Part shown: piece after piece, positions 33,449-42,519 of the stretch
Position numbering within the stretch: the stretch's first letter is position 1
How the letters are laid out: every line of letters starts with the position of its first letter
From: Azophilus sp965199705
GTDB lineage: Bacteria > Pseudomonadota > Gammaproteobacteria > Pseudomonadales > Azotimanducaceae
Assembly: GCA_965199705.1 (NCBI GenBank)
Contig: OZ241359.1
Location: 1,116,001 to 1,180,000 of the forward strand
Direction: 5' to 3'
DNA: 64,000 nt
Notes under the pieces: generated by a model
What the model was told of the DNA's origin: nothing
The model's input: only the letters and a program-made list of their open reading frames with translations
The model's database searches: none
Position numbers and translations under genes: made by a program

Positions 33449-33814
33449 TCATGCTGATTTTTCTGCCTGTGCGGTGAAGAAATCCGCCCGAGGCGTCATC
33501 GTCTCGTCATAGACCGGCTCCGCCAGATCAACCCGGTACTTGGCAACGTCCGACCCGGTGATCCCGTAGGAGCCGATGTTGTCGCGCATCTTCAGGTACC
33601 AGTCGCATTCGAAGTGCGCCTTCAGTGCAGCTTCGCTCTCCCAGCGCTCGAATACGCGAATGCGCCCCGGAATGCGCGGGTCCGGGCACCAGTCGTAGTC
33701 CAGGCACCCCGGTTCTGTCAGTGCGCCTTCGATCAGCGGCGCCCCGGCTTTCAGGGCTGGGGCGACATTCTCGGGCGGCATGTCGATGGTGCCGGAAATG
33801 ATGATTCGGGTCAT
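33449..33814 (-). CDS. Antibiotic biosynthesis monooxygenase (ABM) domain protein
   Basis: 121 residues from ATG 33814. A small ferredoxin-like ABM domain is suggested by IIISGTIDMPPENVAPALKAGAPLIEGALTEPGCLDYDW, FERWESEAALKAHFECDWYLKM. Bacterial ABM proteins act on quinols or haem, or are uncharacterised. It is divergent from the acyl-CoA dehydrogenase gene and ends two bases from the SCO gene. Confidence 0.82.
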   Translation of the reverse strand: MTRIIISGTIDMPPENVAPALKAGAPLIEGALTEPGCLDYDWCPDPRIPGRIRVFERWESEAALKAHFECDWYLKMRDNIGSYGITGSDVAKYRVDLAEPVYDETMTPRADFFTAQAEKSA

Positions 33815-33920
33815 GCGCTTGGTCTCCTGCTGGTGCGGCCTCGCCGTTGGCCGGTTGACGGTGAATGCGCAAATATGTATCAAGGCTCGCCAGCGATCAA
33901 ATCAGGGAATCAGGCCAGCC

Positions 33921-35123
33921 ATGGATTTTGCCGTCAGCGCCGAGGATGAAGCCTTCCGGCAGGAGGTGCGGAACTTCCTCGCAAGCGCCTTGACTGATGA
34001 GATGCGGGAGGCCGCCGCCCGCACCACCACCGTGTTTGCCGACAAGGACCTGGCCATGGCCTGGCAGCGAATCCTGGTGGACAAGGGCTGGGCGGCGCCG
34101 AGTTGGCCGGTGGAGCACGGCGGCACCGGCTGGAGCGCCACGCGCAAGTACGTGTTTGCTGAGGAGATGGCGCGCGCCGGGGCGCCTGGGCTGATTCCAC
34201 TTGGCCTGCGAATGCTGGCGCCCGTGCTCTTTCGCTATGGCACGCCGGCGCAGAAGGTCGAATACCTGCCAAAGATGTTGTCCGGTGAACACTACTGGTG
34301 TCAGGGCTATTCCGAGCCGGGTTCAGGCTCGGATCTGTCCAGCCTGAAAACCACGGCGATTCAGGACGGCGAAGACTATGTGGTCAACGGAACCAAGATT
34401 TGGACGACGCACGCGCAATTTGCGGATCACATCTTCTGCCTGGTGCGCACGGACGATTCCGGGCGCCCGCAGCATGGCATCACCTTTCTGTTGATTCCCA
34501 TGCAGACGCCGGGCGTGACCGTCGAGCCGATCATCACCCTGGCGGCGGACCATGAGGTGAACCAGGTGTTCTTCGATGATGTGCGGGTGCCGCAATCGAA
34601 TCGGGTAGGGCCAGAACATCAGGGCTGGAATGTGGCCAAGTATCTGCTGGAGTTTGAGCGTGGCGGCGGTGGCGCTGCGGCCCGCCTGCAAGTTTCGCTG
34701 GATCACCTGAAAGCGATCGCCAACGAGGAGCGGACGGGTGATGCGCCGCTGTGGCGCTCGCCCGGCTTCCGCGCTCGCGCCAATGCCCTGGACATTCGCA
34801 TCAAGGCCTTGCAGGTGGCGGAACACATGACGCTTGCGCGCATGGCCAGGGGCGAATCGCCAGGCGCCGGGTCGTCGCTGGCCAAGAATACGTCTGTCGA
34901 TATCGATCAGTCGATCAACGAACTGAAGCTCGAAGCCATGCACTATTACGGGATGCCGCACGCCAATCTCATTTCCATGAATGGCCACACCGCGCCCCGG
35001 ATAGGGCCGGACTACGGCGAAACCGTGGTCCCGCGATACCTGAATTCCCGCGCCGCCTCCATTTTCGGCGGGGCCCGAGAGGTGCAGAAGAACATCATCG
35101 CCAAGGTGGTGCTGGGGCTTTAG
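33921..35123 (+). CDS. Acyl-CoA dehydrogenase family protein
   Basis: 400 residues from ATG 33921. Family pattern: SAEDEAFRQEVRNFLA, EHGGTGWSATRKYVFAEEMARAG, WCQGYSEPGSGSDLSSLKTTA (FAD/substrate loop), GTKIWTTHAQFADHIFCLVRT, and FGGAREVQKNIIAKVVLGL at the C-terminus. This form is common in CoA-linked catabolism of branched, cyclic or sterol-like acids. First of a same-strand run with LLM, hydroxyacid dehydrogenase and MaoC genes. Confidence 0.9.
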   Translation: MDFAVSAEDEAFRQEVRNFLASALTDEMREAAARTTTVFADKDLAMAWQRILVDKGWAAPSWPVEHGGTGWSATRKYVFAEEMARAGAPGLIPLGLRMLAPVLFRYGTPAQKVEYLPKMLSGEHYWCQGYSEPGSGSDLSSLKTTAIQDGEDYVVNGTKIWTTHAQFADHIFCLVRTDDSGRPQHGITFLLIPMQTPGVTVEPIITLAADHEVNQVFFDDVRVPQSNRVGPEHQGWNVAKYLLEFERGGGGAAARLQVSLDHLKAIANEERTGDAPLWRSPGFRARANALDIRIKALQVAEHMTLARMARGESPGAGSSLAKNTSVDIDQSINELKLEAMHYYGMPHANLISMNGHTAPRIGPDYGETVVPRYLNSRAASIFGGAREVQKNIIAKVVLGL

Positions 35124-35153
35124 CCTGATGCGGTATCCGGGTTAGCGCACACC

Positions 35154-36218
35154 ATGGATCTGGGCATCTGCGTCGCCTCGCATATCGGCGACATCGACTA
35201 TGTGGTGCGCGCCGAGGAGCTCGGCTACAGCCACGCCTGGCTGGCGGACAGCCAGATGCTCTGGTCCGATTGCTACGCCACTCTGGCGTTGGCGGCAGAT
35301 CGTACTTCCCGTATCCAGATCGGCACAGGGGTTGCTGTGACCGGCACCCGACCGGCGCCGGTGACGGCGGCTTCCATCGCCACCATCAATGCGCTGGCGC
35401 CTGGCCGCACCTTCTGTGGCGTTGGCGCCGGCAATACCGCCATGCGCGTCATGGGCCTGCCGCCACAGCGAATTGCCGAGTACGACGCCTACCTGGAAAC
35501 GCTGAGGCCGTTGCTGCGCGGCGAAGAAGCCGTGCATGGCCCGGAGGCGAAGCGCATACGGCACATCATGCCGGACAAGGGATTTGTCAACTTTGCCGAA
35601 CCTGTCCCGCTGTATGTGTCCGGGTTCGGGCGCCGATCTCTCGCCCTGGCCGGCAAGCATGGGGACGGGGCGGTGCTGACGGCGCCCGCCAATGGCGCGG
35701 TGATGGCCAACCTCTGGCGCATGATCGAGCAGGGCGCCGAGGCAGCGGGCCGGCGATTGCAACGCGACAGCTTCTACACGACCGCCTTGACGACGATGGT
35801 CGTGCTCGAACCCGGCGAGGCGCGGGATTCGCCCAGGGTCAAGAGTCAGTGCGGCGCCATGGCCATGGCAGCGGTGCACTACGCCTACGATCAATACCGC
35901 AACTTCGGCCATGAGCCGCCGAAGGCCCTGGCGGGCGTCTGGGAGGATTACACGCGCCTGCTGGCCAGCTTCCCCGAAGACCGGCGTCATCAACGTATTC
36001 ATGCCGGACACAATTGCTGGGTGCTGCCTGAGGAAGCCCGGTTTCTGACGCCCGAGGTGCTGGCCCTTGCCAGCCTGATCGGCACGCCGGACGAGCTGAT
36101 CGAGCATCTCTCCGGGCTCGCGGCTGGTGGTTTGAATCAGGTGATGATCCTGCCCGACTTCGACACCCGCTTCGATGTGCTGGAATCGGTAGGGCGAGCG
36201 ATACTGCCGCATGTCTGA
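35154..36218 (+). CDS. LLM-class flavin/F420-dependent oxidoreductase
   Basis: 354 residues, a luciferase-like TIM barrel. DLGICVASHIGDIDYVVRAEELGYSHAWLADSQMLWSDCYATLALAADRT and IGTGVAVTGTRPAPVTAASIATINALAPGR are standard LLM blocks. VYVSGFGRRSLALAGKHGDGAVL matches the flavin-phosphate region. Whether it uses FMN or F420 cannot be told. Its end overlaps the next start by eight bases. Confidence 0.87.
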   Translation: MDLGICVASHIGDIDYVVRAEELGYSHAWLADSQMLWSDCYATLALAADRTSRIQIGTGVAVTGTRPAPVTAASIATINALAPGRTFCGVGAGNTAMRVMGLPPQRIAEYDAYLETLRPLLRGEEAVHGPEAKRIRHIMPDKGFVNFAEPVPLYVSGFGRRSLALAGKHGDGAVLTAPANGAVMANLWRMIEQGAEAAGRRLQRDSFYTTALTTMVVLEPGEARDSPRVKSQCGAMAMAAVHYAYDQYRNFGHEPPKALAGVWEDYTRLLASFPEDRRHQRIHAGHNCWVLPEEARFLTPEVLALASLIGTPDELIEHLSGLAAGGLNQVMILPDFDTRFDVLESVGRAILPHV

Positions 36219-37209
36219 GACGCCGGGGGCCAGTTGTGGCGTGACCCGACCGGTGGTTGTCCTCACGCGACGCTGGCCCGAAGCGGTCGAGGCCAGCCTC
36301 GCTGCCGCATTCGATCTGCGCCCGAACGAGGACGATCATCCATTCAGCCAGGCTGAACTCGTTGCGGCGCTCGCCGAAGCGGATGGGGTCGGCGCGACGG
36401 TGACCGACAGGTTCGACGCCGAGGTGTTTGCAGCGCGACCGCGCGCCAGAATCCTCGCCAACTTCGGGGTGGGCGTGAACCACATCGACCTCTCGGCAGC
36501 GCGGGCAGCGGGCGTCGCCGTCACCAATACCCCGGACGTGCTCACCGACTGCACGGCCGATCTTGCCATGACACTGTTGCTGATGTCGGCGAGACGGGCC
36601 GGTGAGGGGGAGCGGGAACTGCGTTCCGGGCGCTGGCGCGGGTGGCGACCAACGCATCTGCGAGGCCTGCGCGTGTCGGGCGCAACGCTTGGCATCGTCG
36701 GCATGGGCCGCATCGGCAGGGCGCTGGCGCACCGGGCGCATGATGGCTTCGGCATGCGCGTGCTCTGCTACAACCGGCGTCCGCTGCCAGAATCCGTGCT
36801 CGGCGAAGTCGCTGCCAGGCAAGTCGAGAGTCTCGACGCACTGCTGCCGCAGGTCGATTTTCTGTCCCTGCATTGTCCGGCGACCCCGGAAACCGAGCAT
36901 CTCATCAATGCTGGTCGGCTGGCGCTGATGCGGCCGTCTGCGCATCTGATCAATACGTCCCGTGGCGCTGTGGTGGATGAGGCTGCGCTGGCGGAGGCTC
37001 TGGCCAACAAGGCGCTGGCCGGCGCCGGTCTGGACGTCTACGCCGCCGAGCCACAGGTGCCGGAGGCGCTTCTTCGGCTTCCTAATGTGGTCTTGCTGCC
37101 GCACCTTGGCAGTGCGACGGAAGCTACGCGAGAGGCGATGGGCATGCGTGCGCTCGTCAATTTGCGCACCTGCTTCGAGGGACGCACACCCCCCGACCGG
37201 CTCGACTGA
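36211..37209 (+). CDS. D-2-hydroxyacid dehydrogenase (glyoxylate/hydroxypyruvate reductase type)
   Basis: 332 residues. ILANFGVGVNHIDLSAARAAGVAVTNTPDVLTDCTADLAMTLLL, the NAD loop GATLGIVGMGRIGRALAHRA, LSLHCPATPETEHLI, LINTSRGAVVDEAAL and VLLPHLGSATEATREAMG (catalytic His) define the family. The close fit to glyoxylate reductase/hydroxypyruvate reductase proteins makes that the best guess. Overlaps the LLM gene. Confidence 0.88.
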   Translation: MSETPGASCGVTRPVVVLTRRWPEAVEASLAAAFDLRPNEDDHPFSQAELVAALAEADGVGATVTDRFDAEVFAARPRARILANFGVGVNHIDLSAARAAGVAVTNTPDVLTDCTADLAMTLLLMSARRAGEGERELRSGRWRGWRPTHLRGLRVSGATLGIVGMGRIGRALAHRAHDGFGMRVLCYNRRPLPESVLGEVAARQVESLDALLPQVDFLSLHCPATPETEHLINAGRLALMRPSAHLINTSRGAVVDEAALAEALANKALAGAGLDVYAAEPQVPEALLRLPNVVLLPHLGSATEATREAMGMRALVNLRTCFEGRTPPDRLD

Positions 37210-37345
37210 GCATCGCGTTCGTCGGCGCCTGAGCAGCGCGGACGCAGACGGACAAAGTCCGGCGCGATCACTACGGCCCCGGTGCAAAATCCCGGCCTGC
37301 ATTGCAGGCATAATGCGTCTTTCTGACAGGCAAAGGGAGACGAAT

Positions 37346-37819
37346 ATGGCCAACGCGGCCCTTGAGCAAGGCAAGGCGGCCCTCAGTGCGCGCATCGGGC
37401 AAACCTCGCAACCGACCGATTGGTTCGAGATGACCCAGGCGCGCATCAATGGCTTTGCCGACGCCACCCTGGATCATCAATGGATTCATGTGGAGCCGGA
37501 ACGCGCCAGATCCGGCCCCTTCGGGGCGCCTATCGCCCACGGCCAGCTCACCATGTCGCTGATGAGCTTCCTGCCTGGCGGCGAGGGGGTTGGTCTGCCG
37601 ACGCTGCCCGGCATGAAACTCGGCATCAACTACGGCTGGAACCGGGTGCGATTCCCGTCTCCGGTCCCCGTCGGCGCCGAGATCCGCACCCACGGCAAGA
37701 TCATCAGTGTGGAAGAGAAGGGCAGCATGCTGGAAGTCGTGAATCAGCTCACTGTCGAGGTCAAGGGTCAGGCCAAACCCGCCTGTGTCGGCGAAGCGGT
37801 GCTGCGCCTGGTGTTTTGA
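37346..37819 (+). CDS. MaoC-like acyl-CoA hydratase
   Basis: 157 residues from ATG 37346, with AGGGAGA upstream; the longer in-frame reading overlaps the previous gene and is not coding-like. The single hot-dog domain contains INGFADATLDHQWIHVEPERARSGPFGAPIAHGQLTMSL, the R-specific enoyl-CoA hydratase motif with catalytic Asp/His. Likely hydrates an enoyl-CoA from the acyl-CoA dehydrogenase in the same cluster. Confidence 0.9.
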   Translation: MANAALEQGKAALSARIGQTSQPTDWFEMTQARINGFADATLDHQWIHVEPERARSGPFGAPIAHGQLTMSLMSFLPGGEGVGLPTLPGMKLGINYGWNRVRFPSPVPVGAEIRTHGKIISVEEKGSMLEVVNQLTVEVKGQAKPACVGEAVLRLVF

Positions 37820-37825
37820 CGCGCT

Positions 37826-37844
37826 GGAGGCGCCAGGCGCCTCC
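37826..37844. terminator. Candidate bidirectional terminator palindrome
   Basis: GGAGGCGCC-A-GGCGCCTCC, a perfect nine-base inverted repeat with one central base. It lies in the 26-base gap between two convergent genes. No T-run follows, so intrinsic termination is only a suggestion from position and symmetry. Confidence 0.4.
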
Positions 37845-37845
37845 G

Positions 37846-39813
37846 TCAGCCTGCATCCGGTTCTGCGTCGGCAACGGCCAGCACCAGCAGCAGATTACCC
37901 GGCATGTGGTTGTAGATGCCGTAGCCTGAACTGAGCGTCAGCTCTCCATTGTGGATGATCGGCCCGGCGGCCCCGCCGAAGGAGCCGCCTCGGGTGACAT
38001 CGCCGGTGATGCTGGTGAAGGCGGCGGTGCTGTCGATTTCCCGGAGCACGGCGCCGGTGGCAGCGTCGTGGACGCGCAGCACGCCGTCCATGCCGCCGGC
38101 ATAGACGAGGTCGCCAGCTGAGGTGATGGCTTGCGAAATACCGGGATGGCAGAAGGCTCGGCCCCGGCAGACGTCTGCGATCGGGGCGTACCACAGCAGC
38201 TTGCCGTCCTTGATGTCCAGCGCATGCAGGCCGGGTCGATCCGGCGTGTCATAGCTGCGCCCGTCCGCCATGTCGGAGATGGGCACGAACAGGCGGTCTC
38301 CGGCGGCGGCCATGCCGAAGTGAACGCCGCCCTGAATGCCGCCCCGGCCGACGCGGGTTTGCCAGACGACGCCGCCCGTATCCGGGTCCAGCGCGTGCAC
38401 CCAGCCGGATTTCTGGCCGCCGATCACCAGATCCCGGCCGTTGCTGTCGGTGAGCAGCATGGTGGCGGCGCCGAAGTCGAAGTCCGGCCCATTCTCGGGC
38501 GGACAACTGTGATCGTTCTCGGTATCGCAGGCCACGTTCCAGACATCGTTTTCGGTGGCCTGGAATACCCATTTCACGGCGCCATCGCGCATGTCCATGG
38601 CAAAGATGGCGTCGCTGGTCAGGGTCGCCGGCGAAGACATGTTCTCGCCGGTCGCCACATAGAGCTGAGATCGCTTCACGTCTATTGTCGGCGCATTCCA
38701 GATCACCGCGCCTGAAGGCCCGCGCATGATAGTGCCGGCCCGGTTGCGGCTCTGCGGTCGGGCCGGTTCGTCAATTGTCCATGCGCGCCAGACCGGGGTT
38801 CCGTCGGCGGTTGCGTAGGCCACGACAGAGCCCCGGAAGGTGCAGCATTCATAGGCCGGATCAACCGCCAGGCTCACTTCCAGCGCGGAAACGGGCGCAT
38901 ACAGCAGATCGCCGTGTGCGGCAGGCGTGCCGGTCAGCGTCGCGTTCGGGTGCTCATCGGCGCGCGCGCGCCAGATTTCTGCGCCCGTATGGGCATTCAA
39001 AGCATAGACATTGGCCAGCACGTCGCCGAAGTAGAGCTGCGCCTTCGGGCCGTCGAAGACGATCCCGGTGCGCACTTCGCCAGCGGCGGCGTAGGCCCAG
39101 TGCGCACAGCCGCTCGCCGAGTCCAGCGCATAGACCTGGCCGCCATGCGAGCCGACGAACAGGCCATTGCCGGCGTAGGTGGGCTGGGACCTGACCCGGT
39201 TGGCGCCGGGGAAGCGAATCGCCAGACGCGGCGCCAGGCGCGCGAGGTCGGCGGCTGCGAGGCTCTCGGCGGGGCCGACATGACGGTCGTTATTGTGGTT
39301 CAGGCCCCAGTTGATGATCCGCCCGGCGTCGTCGCCGAAGTCGAGCTTCGCGGTTTCCGACGGGCAAGCTGGCAGATCCGCCGCGATGTCCGCGCCCATT
39401 TCGGCGCCGGCCAGATACTCGGCGACCTCTGTTCGCTGTGCCGCTGTCAGGCCAGACGACTCCTGGCGCATGATGCCGGTTTCCATCACCGCGAGGATGG
39501 CCTCCGGGGTCATCAGGCCGATCATCTCCCGGTGTGGCGCCTTCTTCACCTGACCCTCATGGCAGGTCGCGCAGGCCTGGTCATAGTGCGCCCGCCCCGG
39601 CATGGCCTGACGCATGCGCAAAAGGTCCAGGGTCGCCTGCGCCGATGAGTCTTCGGCGATTATTTCTGCGCCGGCGGTTTCTGTCAGGTCGGGTTCGGAG
39701 GCCGGGGCCTCTGCCGGGCGCTCGCAACCGGCCGCCAGCAGGCAGGCCAGCAGCGTTCGCCAGAAGCGTCCGCCATGAAGCCGGTCAAGTAGTTTTTTTA
39801 TCTTTTTTTCAAT
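37846..39813 (-). CDS. Haem c / PQQ-type beta-propeller dehydrogenase lipoprotein (second paralogue), start uncertain
   Basis: About 655 residues if read from an ATT at 39813. A canonical start appears only at TTG 39621, which would remove an obvious signal with a perfect lipobox (TLLACLLAAGC), so the true start must be upstream. Upstream the frame is open to a TAG but holds no ATG, GTG or TTG. The haem site CATCH, propeller repeats, and vicinal Cys (YECCTF) parallel the protein at 519-2483. Predicted membrane-anchored quinohaemoprotein dehydrogenase; substrate unknown. A homopolymer error near 39792-39809 is one explanation (see findings). Confidence 0.8.
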   Translation of the reverse strand: MEKKIKKLLDRLHGGRFWRTLLACLLAAGCERPAEAPASEPDLTETAGAEIIAEDSSAQATLDLLRMRQAMPGRAHYDQACATCHEGQVKKAPHREMIGLMTPEAILAVMETGIMRQESSGLTAAQRTEVAEYLAGAEMGADIAADLPACPSETAKLDFGDDAGRIINWGLNHNNDRHVGPAESLAAADLARLAPRLAIRFPGANRVRSQPTYAGNGLFVGSHGGQVYALDSASGCAHWAYAAAGEVRTGIVFDGPKAQLYFGDVLANVYALNAHTGAEIWRARADEHPNATLTGTPAAHGDLLYAPVSALEVSLAVDPAYECCTFRGSVVAYATADGTPVWRAWTIDEPARPQSRNRAGTIMRGPSGAVIWNAPTIDVKRSQLYVATGENMSSPATLTSDAIFAMDMRDGAVKWVFQATENDVWNVACDTENDHSCPPENGPDFDFGAATMLLTDSNGRDLVIGGQKSGWVHALDPDTGGVVWQTRVGRGGIQGGVHFGMAAAGDRLFVPISDMADGRSYDTPDRPGLHALDIKDGKLLWYAPIADVCRGRAFCHPGISQAITSAGDLVYAGGMDGVLRVHDAATGAVLREIDSTAAFTSITGDVTRGGSFGGAAGPIIHNGELTLSSGYGIYNHMPGNLLLVLAVADAEPDAG

Positions 39814-39879
39814 GACTTCAATCCTGGTCTATTGCATCGGTCAGGGCCTCTCCCGGCGTTGGCCCGTAGATCCTGGCTT

Positions 39880-41679
39880 TCAAGGGTTCGATTCCGGCAG
39901 CCGAGCCTGATCCTGAATCAGGGATTCCGGAACCTGGATGTGTTTCGCGCGCAGGTACTCGCCCAGGGACTTGGCCTGCTTGTCGATTCGATGATTGGAG
40001 ACTGCGCCCGTGCCGAGCAGTCCGTGAATACAGAAGTTGAGGGCGCGCAGATTGGGCAGCTCGAAGCGCTCGATTTCGTGGTTCGCCATGTCCGGCAGCA
40101 GTCGCTTGAATTCGGCGACCGTGAGGCTGTGGTACAGAAAGGCGTAGGCGTCGTCCGAACGCGCCCAGACTCCGCAGTTGGCGTTGCCGCCCTTGTCGCC
40201 GGAGCGGGTGCCGAACAGGCGGCCGAAGGGCAGGGTGACCAGGGCGCCATCGGGTTTCGGGCCGATGCGCGCCGGCGGCGCCTGGTAGTAGATTTCCGGC
40301 AGGTCCAGGGCCTGGCTGGGCAGTATCTCGGTGCAGTCGCCGGCGCAGTGCACCCGCTCGCGCACCCGTGCGCTGTCGATGCTGGCAGGCCAGTGGACGA
40401 CGGTTGGCGCGCCCCGGAAACCGGCGCCGCCGAGGCCGGTATTGCCCGGCACATTGCCGAGCGCCAATTCGATCACGCGCGCGTCGAACAGCCTGCCGAG
40501 TCGCTTCGGGTCTTCGCTGCTCACCGTGATGCGCAGGATGGCGTGGCAGGCTTCGTTGCATTCCGGGTCAGCGTGGTCCGTGCGCAGCAACTGGACGTCC
40601 ACATCATCGAATTGCTCGCGCCCGCCCAGGTTGTGGAAGATTTGGTCCACGTGGATGGCTGCCTTGCGTTCGATGTCGAGCCCGGACAGCCAGACTTCGG
40701 CAGTCTGCTTGTGCGGCCCCTGCATGTTGAAGCAGACCTTGTGCGTCGGCGGGGGGCTGCTGCCGCGCACGCCGCTGACGCGCACCCTGTCCGGCCCGTC
40801 CGGTTCAAGGCGAGCGGTTTCGAAGTGGGCGATGACATCCGGGTTGGCGTAGGCCGGCGAGGAAATCTCGTACAGTAGCTGCGCAATCACCGTGCCGGGG
40901 GAAACAAGGCCGCCAGTGCCTGGCTGCTTGGTGATGGTAAAGCTGCCGTCGGCCTCGATTTCGGCGATCGGGTATCCCATGTCGCGGAATGATGGCACCT
41001 CTTCGAAAAACGAATAGTTGCCGCCGCAGCATTGCACGCCGCACTCGATGATGTGGCCGGCGGTGAGCGCGCCTGCAAGTGCGTCGAAGTCGGACCGGCG
41101 CCAGTTGAAGCGCCAGGCGGCAGGCCCCATCACCACCGCCGCATCGGTAACCCGGGGGCAGATCACGATATCAGCCCCCTGATCGAGCGCCTCCTTGATG
41201 CCCCAGGCGCCCAGATAGACGTTGGCGGTGAGCGCTGTCTGTCTGGCCTGCGCAAGCGCCTGACCGGTATCAAGGTTGGTGAAGGCTTCGCCCGCGCCCT
41301 GCAGGGCGTCGAGTGCGGGCATCAGGTCATCGCCATCAATCCAGGCGACGCGCGCGTCCACCTGCTGCTCGGCGAGGATGCGCTCCACTTCCGCCGCCAT
41401 GCTGCGCGGATTCAGGCCGCCGGCGTTGCTGACGATCTTGATGCCGCGCGCCGCGCAGTCCGCCGCTACCTCGCGAACCTGCTTGAGAAAAGTGCCTACG
41501 TAGCCCATATGCTCGCCGCGCGTCTGCTGTTGACTGTGCAGGATGGCCATGGTGACTTCGGCCAGATAGTCGCCGGTGAGCACATCAATCGGCGTGCTGC
41601 CGTCGATCAGTTCCCGCGCTGCTGCCAGCCGGTCGCCATAGAAACCACTGCAATTGCCGACACGCAGTACTTCAGGCAT
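39880..41679 (-). CDS. atuA: AtuA-like (DUF1446) acyclic terpene utilisation family protein
   Basis: 599 residues. LRVGNCSGFYGDRLAAARELIDGSTPIDVLTGDYLAEVTMAIL, IKIVSNAGGLNPRSMA, GADIVICPRVTDAAVVMGPAAWRF, GYPIAEIEADGSF and GTRSGDKGGNANCGVWARSD define the AtuA/DUF1446 family. In Pseudomonas atuA is needed to grow on citronellol/geraniol; its reaction is not settled. Here it closes an operon with an enoyl-CoA hydratase and a biotin-dependent carboxylase, the enzyme types used in that pathway. Confidence 0.87.
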   Translation of the reverse strand: MPEVLRVGNCSGFYGDRLAAARELIDGSTPIDVLTGDYLAEVTMAILHSQQQTRGEHMGYVGTFLKQVREVAADCAARGIKIVSNAGGLNPRSMAAEVERILAEQQVDARVAWIDGDDLMPALDALQGAGEAFTNLDTGQALAQARQTALTANVYLGAWGIKEALDQGADIVICPRVTDAAVVMGPAAWRFNWRRSDFDALAGALTAGHIIECGVQCCGGNYSFFEEVPSFRDMGYPIAEIEADGSFTITKQPGTGGLVSPGTVIAQLLYEISSPAYANPDVIAHFETARLEPDGPDRVRVSGVRGSSPPPTHKVCFNMQGPHKQTAEVWLSGLDIERKAAIHVDQIFHNLGGREQFDDVDVQLLRTDHADPECNEACHAILRITVSSEDPKRLGRLFDARVIELALGNVPGNTGLGGAGFRGAPTVVHWPASIDSARVRERVHCAGDCTEILPSQALDLPEIYYQAPPARIGPKPDGALVTLPFGRLFGTRSGDKGGNANCGVWARSDDAYAFLYHSLTVAEFKRLLPDMANHEIERFELPNLRALNFCIHGLLGTGAVSNHRIDKQAKSLGEYLRAKHIQVPESLIQDQARLPESNP

Positions 41680-41733
41680 GCGTCAGTCCGCCTCGGGCGA
41701 AGGGCGATCGGATGCTTCGGGCAGGGACATGAT

Positions 41734-42507
41734 TCAGGAATCCTGCACCCAGGCCGGATCGCGTTTTTCGCGAAAGGCGGCCATGCCTTCAGCTGCTTGC
41801 TCGGAATTGAACATGCGCAGGCTCCATTCGCCGGTGGTCTCGAAATCCAGGTCTCGGGCCCGGCCGGGAATGCGCCGCACCAGCTTCTTGCATTCACGCA
41901 CCGCATCGGGGCCGCCGCGCCGGATCATTTCCACTTCCCTGATGGTTTCCCGGCGCACCTCGGCGCCCGGCGCCGCCCGGTGCGCAAGGCCGAGCGTCAC
42001 CGCCTCCCTGCCGCTGAAGCGGGCGCCGGTCAGGAACAGGCGCATGCCCTGATGCGCGCCGAGTTTCGGCAGACAGACCACCGAGATCACAGCCGGAATG
42101 ACGCCGATGCGCACTTCGCTGAAGCTGCATGTGGCGTCCTCGTCGATGATGACGATATCGGCGGCGGCCACCAATCCGAGCCCGCCCGCGAAAGCGGCTC
42201 CGTTGACGGCTGCAAGCACTGGTTTGGCGCAATCCTGAATGCCGGCGAGCAGGGTGTGATAGGGCACGGAGGCGCGCCCGTCTATGGCTTGCCCGGGTGG
42301 CGCCTTGAGATCGGCGCCGGCGCAGAAGGCAGAACCGGAACCGGTGATGACGATGCAGCGCACGCCTGGGTCGGCCTCCGCCGATTGCAGGTGGGCGTAG
42401 AGTTCATTTACCAGTGCGGCGGACAGGGCGTTGCGGCTTTCTGGCCGATTCAGGGTGATCCAGGCGGCTTCATCCTGTATTTCGTAGAGGGTGACCGGGC
42501 TGTTCAT
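41734..42507 (-). CDS. Enoyl-CoA hydratase/isomerase family protein
   Basis: 257 residues, crotonase fold: AWITLNRPESRNALSAALVNELY, CIVITGSGSAFCAGADLKAP (oxyanion hole), AAVNGAAFAGGLGLVAAADIVIIDEDATCSFSEVRIGVIPAV with a catalytic Glu. In the leucine or terpene pathways the partner step is hydration of methylglutaconyl- or isohexenylglutaconyl-CoA, the product of the neighbouring carboxylase. That role is inferred from context. Confidence 0.9.
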   Translation of the reverse strand: MNSPVTLYEIQDEAAWITLNRPESRNALSAALVNELYAHLQSAEADPGVRCIVITGSGSAFCAGADLKAPPGQAIDGRASVPYHTLLAGIQDCAKPVLAAVNGAAFAGGLGLVAAADIVIIDEDATCSFSEVRIGVIPAVISVVCLPKLGAHQGMRLFLTGARFSGREAVTLGLAHRAAPGAEVRRETIREVEMIRRGGPDAVRECKKLVRRIPGRARDLDFETTGEWSLRMFNSEQAAEGMAAFREKRDPAWVQDS

Positions 42508-42519
42508 GGTGGACTTTCC

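Noticed and set aside
35142..37467. Long minus-strand frames opposite the LLM and hydroxyacid dehydrogenase genes
   Set aside because: The plus-strand genes have full family motifs; the minus readings are low-complexity shadows.
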